From NCBI RefSeq assembly GCF_954871325.1, contig NC_088779.1, forward strand, positions 12,340,846 to 12,404,845: a DNA stretch of 64,000 nucleotides. Direction: 5' to 3'. Origin of the DNA: Gordionus sp. m RMFG-2023 (taxonomy: Eukaryota; Nematomorpha; Gordioida; Chordodea; Parachordodidae). The notes under the pieces were generated by a model. The model was not told the DNA's origin. It ran no database searches and worked only from the letters and a program-made list of their open reading frames with translations. Shown here one piece after another: positions 59,525 through 64,000 of the stretch. Each line of letters opens with the position of its first letter. Position 1 is the first letter of the stretch. The position numbers and the translations under genes were made by a program.

Positions 59525-62478
59525 ATGCCTAGAAAAATATTTGATATCAATTTTTTTTTCTCTAAAATATCAAGTCTGGCAGTTATGGAATTTGCAGACA
59601 AATATCAAAATTTGCTAATAGAAGATAACAATTCAGAGTTAAAAAACATTTTCGCCATTCTTGAAAATATCTTAAAACATCGACTTAAAAGTACAAGTAT
59701 TTCTATATTTAATTGCATATTTTATTTAAATTCGATATTTTTAATGTTGACAAAGTGAAAAATTGATAAATAATTTCATAAGCAAATGTTATTCTATTTA
59801 TTTAGGAGACCGCGTCACTCAAACCTTATTTTTATATAAAATCTATAAAATTGAAACATTATAAAATATTTGGCCAAATGGCTTTAGTTCTCCACTTTCT
59901 GATAAATAATTATAAACTTTTTATTTTCTTTTAAATTTTAATGGGGCCATGTTAGAGGATGTTTGGGAAAGACAAAAGTTTGGACACCCCTCCATAATTT
60001 TTTTTCTTTTATTTGAATCATTTTTTTAGATATAAAAGCTAGATATGCCATCAATTATGGCTTTTTTTTTAAATATACAATATTGTACCATAGAAAATTG
60101 CAAAAAAATGTTAAATGCAAAAATATCGATAATAGACATAAATGTTTCTATTGGCCAACGTGCCCCTACTATTACTGTTCACTTATTATAAAAGCTTATA
60201 TTAATTGAGTTATTAGTGCTGTTAACGTTACTATCAAAAAGTAACTAGTTACAGTCACATCCTTAAAAATAGTTATATTCAAAAACTAGCAATATTGAAA
60301 GTTGCTTTATAAATTATTTAATATTATCATTTACAAAATATTGCGATTTATAAATTTTAATTAGAAATTAAAAAAAATTTTAATAAAAAATAACTGTACT
60401 TGAAAAAATATTTATTTCTAAGGGAAATATAAGTGCTGGCGTCCATTTCGCTTAAGTTTCTCTTACTTTATTTCAAGAATAACCGTTATTCTCTTGAGTA
60501 TACTTCTAAACATATTTTACATATAATCTGCTTTTATAATATTTATTTATAACTCATACTTTATTAGCTAATTATCTTTTCATAAATATTTGCAATTACT
60601 TAATTTTTTATGGAAATACTGTGTAATTAAAAATATTTTTTAATTGTATTATACAGGAAGAAAATGTTGGTTTGGTAGTGAAGGAGATACCATATCATTT
60701 TGGGATTACATTAAAGTAATTTGCAAAAATATTTATAATGGTTCTTGCGTTCAACTAGTTGAAACTATGAGTTATAAAACTTCAAAAGCCAAAGTTTGTC
60801 AATTATGTATTATGATAAAATTTGGAATAATATATGTATATTTAACATTATATTGTAAGTAACATAGTTGGTGATAAAAATTTTAGACATAATAATGGTA
60901 AAATTATGAATAAATTATTCAATTTTTGATTTCAAGGACTTCTTTTACATTCAAAATATAATTATATTATAATCACAAGGGATTTTCAATTAGATGTTAG
61001 TGCAACATATGTCCTCAGAATTAGTATTTCATAGCAATTTTTAACCTGTTATATACCATTTTTCTATATTTTATTATATCTATTTTCATATTTAAATTTC
61101 TGTGAAGTAAATCAATAAAAAATTTTTTAAAATTAGTTAACGAATTCGGACATGAGTTATAATAGACTAAATATTTCTTTAATCCAAATATTAAAATAAC
61201 TCTTATCGAATAAATTAATCGACAAAATAAACTTAAAATTTATTCTGATATCATATGACTAGAATATATTAAAGGGTATATTATTACTAATTTTATTATA
61301 ATAGGGAAGAGCATGGTTGAGATTGGCTGTTATTGAAAAGCGTTTACACTTATATTTGATGGAAATATTAAAATACAAAGAAATATTAAAGTAATTTAAT
61401 GTAATATACAATTTCTAATGGTAAAAAATCGAAAATATTTTAAAACACCCCCCTAGGCCTTATTATTTGAAAGGTGCATTTATGTTGTGTCAAGAATCTA
61501 AACTATTTCCTGAAGTTTTATTAGAATTAAATAAGATTGATATTACGTAAATTAAATCCTTTGATCGTATATATTTAGTGAATCTCGAATCTAGGATGTG
61601 TGTCAAAGATATGAAACTAGATTTAGTGGATTACGACACAATTGATTATACAAATTTTTTGAGACCCATATACAAGTATACAAGTATAAAATTATTAAAT
61701 TTTTTACTAAAATAAGTTTATTTTAGAATTTAGCAATATTATTAAATATTTATTACAATATAATCTGAAAAACATTATGAAACTAATAATATTATCAGAA
61801 AATATCAAATATTTTTTCTAACGATTATGTTAAGCAGATATAATAAAAAAAATTATCATAAAAGTTAATTATTAATGAAAACAAATTACTTTTTTAAAGT
61901 TAGATGTATATAATTATAAAAAAATAAACAATATTTGAAATTATGAAAAATGGGTTCTCATAAAAATAAAATAGATTTCTATATAAAAAAAATAAATATA
62001 ATTTCTGACCAATTCGAATATTTAAAAAACACATTATTAGGAAACGATTAATTTACATTATAAAATATTTTAATTAGAGCGGGAAAAGTTTCAATGATAT
62101 TAAAATTAAAGAAATAAAGAAAAAATAGCTGCACAAACTCATAAATTATCAATCCTAATGTTTTTTCCTCCTATATAAAGTAAGAAAAATCAAAGGGTGC
62201 ATATTAATTCAAGCGAATCAAAAGACAATTCAAATATTTTAAGATCGGGAAATGCGATAACAGTTTTAATGATGACCCCGTCGAAAGAAAACAACAAAAT
62301 TAGCGACTCGATAGAGGGCGGAGATGAGGAAGAGATGGAGGAAGAAGAAAGCGGGATAGGAATTGATGACGTGCAAAATTTTTCTGCATTTGCGATGGAG
62401 TCTGCAAAAAGTGATAATCCTTGGAAGTATTTGTTTTATAGGATGGAAGATATGTATAAAACTGTCGCTTCTCAAAAA
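59525..62478 (+). CDS. RUNDC3: RUN domain-containing protein 3-like, exons 1(?)-6, gene continues right
   Basis: RUNDC3 proteins carry a RUN domain and a coiled coil and are linked to Rap/Rab small-GTPase signalling, mostly in neurons (family knowledge; here the A or B paralogue cannot be told). Exons: 59525 (or 59575)-59696, 60657-60793, 61305-61390, 61457-61546, 61595-61675, about 62181-62478. All donors are GT, acceptors AG, and phases join. Conserved blocks in order: NIFAILENILKHRLKS, CWFGSEGDTISFWDYIKV, SKAK joined to GRAWLRLAVIEKRL, a YLKGAFML segment, IDITMCVKDMKLD, TIDYTNFL, an acidic stretch (GGDEEEMEEEESG), then PWKYLFYRMEDMYKTVASQK, which precedes the coiled coil in the family. The first residues are uncertain: an AG at 59573-59574 may mark an internal acceptor. 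The last donor at 62479 shows that more exons lie beyond those found. Confidence 0.85.
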
Positions 62479-62881
62479 GTTATTATTAATACATTTATAA
62501 CATCTTTTTTTTAAAATGATTTAATTTAAAAACTATAGAAAGTAAAAATGCACATCTTTATTTATTTGAGGTTGTAGCTATTTTTTTTGAATAAAAATTA
62601 TAATGCATTTATCCTTATTGCCGATAATTGACTAGTTTTAGTAAATGCCTCATTATTCAAGGTCTTCTTAATAGCTATTTTCATGAATAAAAAATATAAT
62701 GTTTTCTCTTTACTACCTTGTCTAAATTAACCAGTTTTATTATTATGAATTAAATTAAATTTTTATTGTTTATCTATTCTTGAATTTTGATATTCCATCA
62801 GCAAAAAAATATATTTTAGGGGCCAGGTCGGCCATGCAGCACTCTAAAAAGAATTTTTAATAAGAAAAGTCAAGTCTGTAC

Positions 62882-63080
62882 CAGTGTTGTTAAAAAGTTC
62901 AGATTTTTAAAAACGGCCCGATTAAAATTTTAGACAAATTTTATTATATAGCCTGGAGATCTTGTTTATTACTGGCAGAAATTGGACCTATACTTGACAA
63001 ATCCGACTTACATATTAATTTTATCTAAAATTCGTGTCTTTATTAAAAATCAACCTAAATTGGGCCTTTTAACAACACCT
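62882..63080. mobile_element. 199-bp hAT MITE
   Basis: It is flanked by the perfect octamer GTCTGTAC (62874-62881 and 63081-63088). The ends are CAGTGTTGTTAAAAAGTTC and, inverted, AGGTGTTGTTAAAAGGCCC. The interior is AT-rich and non-coding. It probably lies in a downstream intron of the RUNDC3-like gene. The ends resemble those of the 51414-58022 element (CAGTGTTGTTAAA). Confidence 0.85.
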
Positions 63081-63088
63081 GTCTGTAC

Positions 63089-64000
63089 TTAGAAAATTAT
63101 GCGCCTATTATAGTTAAAAATATCTATTAATAATTTATGTGATGACATCGGTATGAGAGACCGAGTATGTTATCCCGGGAAAGGTATTTCCTTATCATAT
63201 AAATTTATTTAATACCTTGGGATTTGTAATTTAAACCCTAAACTATTTTAATAAATACTTAAATTGTTATAAAATGTTTTACAAAATATTATCATTAAAA
63301 TTAAATTCCAAAATACATTTAATAACACTTCAAAAGTAACCTTTAAATTTTTTGTATTTTTATTAATAAATTATATAAAAATATTCAAACTAAATGACAA
63401 AATAATCTCAAAAAATATAAACAATTTTTATGCGAATTTAATATCCTACAATCAACTTTTGATTAAATGTGAAGACTTGGGGAAAGTTTTTCCGGGAGGA
63501 GTGTTAACCATTTTTTAATTTTAACAATGTATTTTTTTTTAATATTAACATTTTTTATATAAAAATTAATAAAATCTAATAAAGAGGTTCTATAAACGCC
63601 CACCACAAAAGGCTAATATAGGTACCCCAGATTTTTTTTATATAATTTTTAAAATTTTATATTAACTAAATTTTTAAAATATTAAAATCTATTTTCACTG
63701 TAGAGGTGTAAAGATTAAAATCACGTTAAATATTTTGGGAATTTCTTCAACTATATTTTATGGCCCTTCAATTTTATATGGATAATATAACCCCCATCGT
63801 TCTCCCCTTTCTGATTTTACAACATATATTTAATACTTAAACTATAATAAGCCCATAATTCAATTTATAGTACAGACTAGACTTTCTCCTATTGACAATC
63901 CTCCTTAGAGTCCTGCATGGTCAACCGATGACCCTAAAAAGTCTATATTTCTTTTATTTTTTGTCTGACGGAATATCACAATTAAAGATACAAGCAGGAA
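63089..64000. other. AT-rich tail of the window, no gene seen
   Basis: Long A/T runs, with no open segment resembling RUNDC3 coiled-coil exons and no recognisable repeat ends. Further exons of the RUNDC3-like gene may lie outside the window. Confidence 0.5.

Noticed and set aside
1-64000. CRISPR arrays, rRNA genes, bacterial operons
   Set aside because: No regularly spaced short repeats with unique spacers, no rRNA cores, and the gene structures are clearly eukaryotic.

Overview
The window is strongly AT-rich eukaryotic DNA, probably from a metazoan. It holds parts of three conserved animal genes (MGAT1, DNAJC9, RUNDC3), all built with many very short introns of 37 to 66 bp. It also holds the 3' end of an unrecognised membrane-protein gene. 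Most of the rest is layered transposon debris. The combination of A+T-rich DNA, roughly 40-bp introns and a heavy hAT/RTE/Ty3 load would suit a flatworm or a similarly compact-intron invertebrate, but the species cannot be fixed from the sequence. All exon models were made by eye from splice signals, reading phase and protein similarity remembered for each family; no search was run.

Region by region. 1-2250: AT-rich spacer and a TA-flanked repeat that stops just before the MGAT1 start codon. 2303-16516 (+): a complete 10-exon MGAT1 gene (predicted 423 aa). Two of its introns have been inflated to about 5 kb by a BED-type hAT relic, a SINE-like repeat and a 2.56-kb long-TIR element. 16639-18293 (-): a complete 5-exon DNAJC9 gene (257 aa), convergent with MGAT1, with only 122 bp between the two stop codons. 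19383-35419: a nest several layers deep. A TA-flanked TIR element is split by a 14.9-kb hAT element (perfect 8-bp target duplication). That hAT is itself split by an 8-kb palindromic Ty3/Gypsy composite fossil, and it carries a scrambled THAP-type transposon near its right end.

35420-47170: more hAT elements, two of them with perfect target duplications, and a 1.6-kb TA-flanked TIR element. 47171-48192 (+): the last exons of a Ser/Thr-rich single-pass membrane protein gene. 49080-58022: a piggyBac relic, a small MITE, and a 6.6-kb hAT. Inside that hAT lies a pogo-type gene relic, and an RTE-like LINE with a PHD-like finger sits in one of the pogo introns. 59525-62478 (+): RUN-domain exons of a RUNDC3-type gene that continues past the sequence shown, with a 199-bp hAT MITE downstream.

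The genes do not form an operon. MGAT1 acts in Golgi N-glycan maturation, DNAJC9 in nuclear histone/HSP70 chaperoning, and RUNDC3 in small-GTPase signalling. The most informative structures are the transposon nests, whose insertion order can be read from target duplications and, in one case, from an uninterrupted copy of the same repeat elsewhere in the window.
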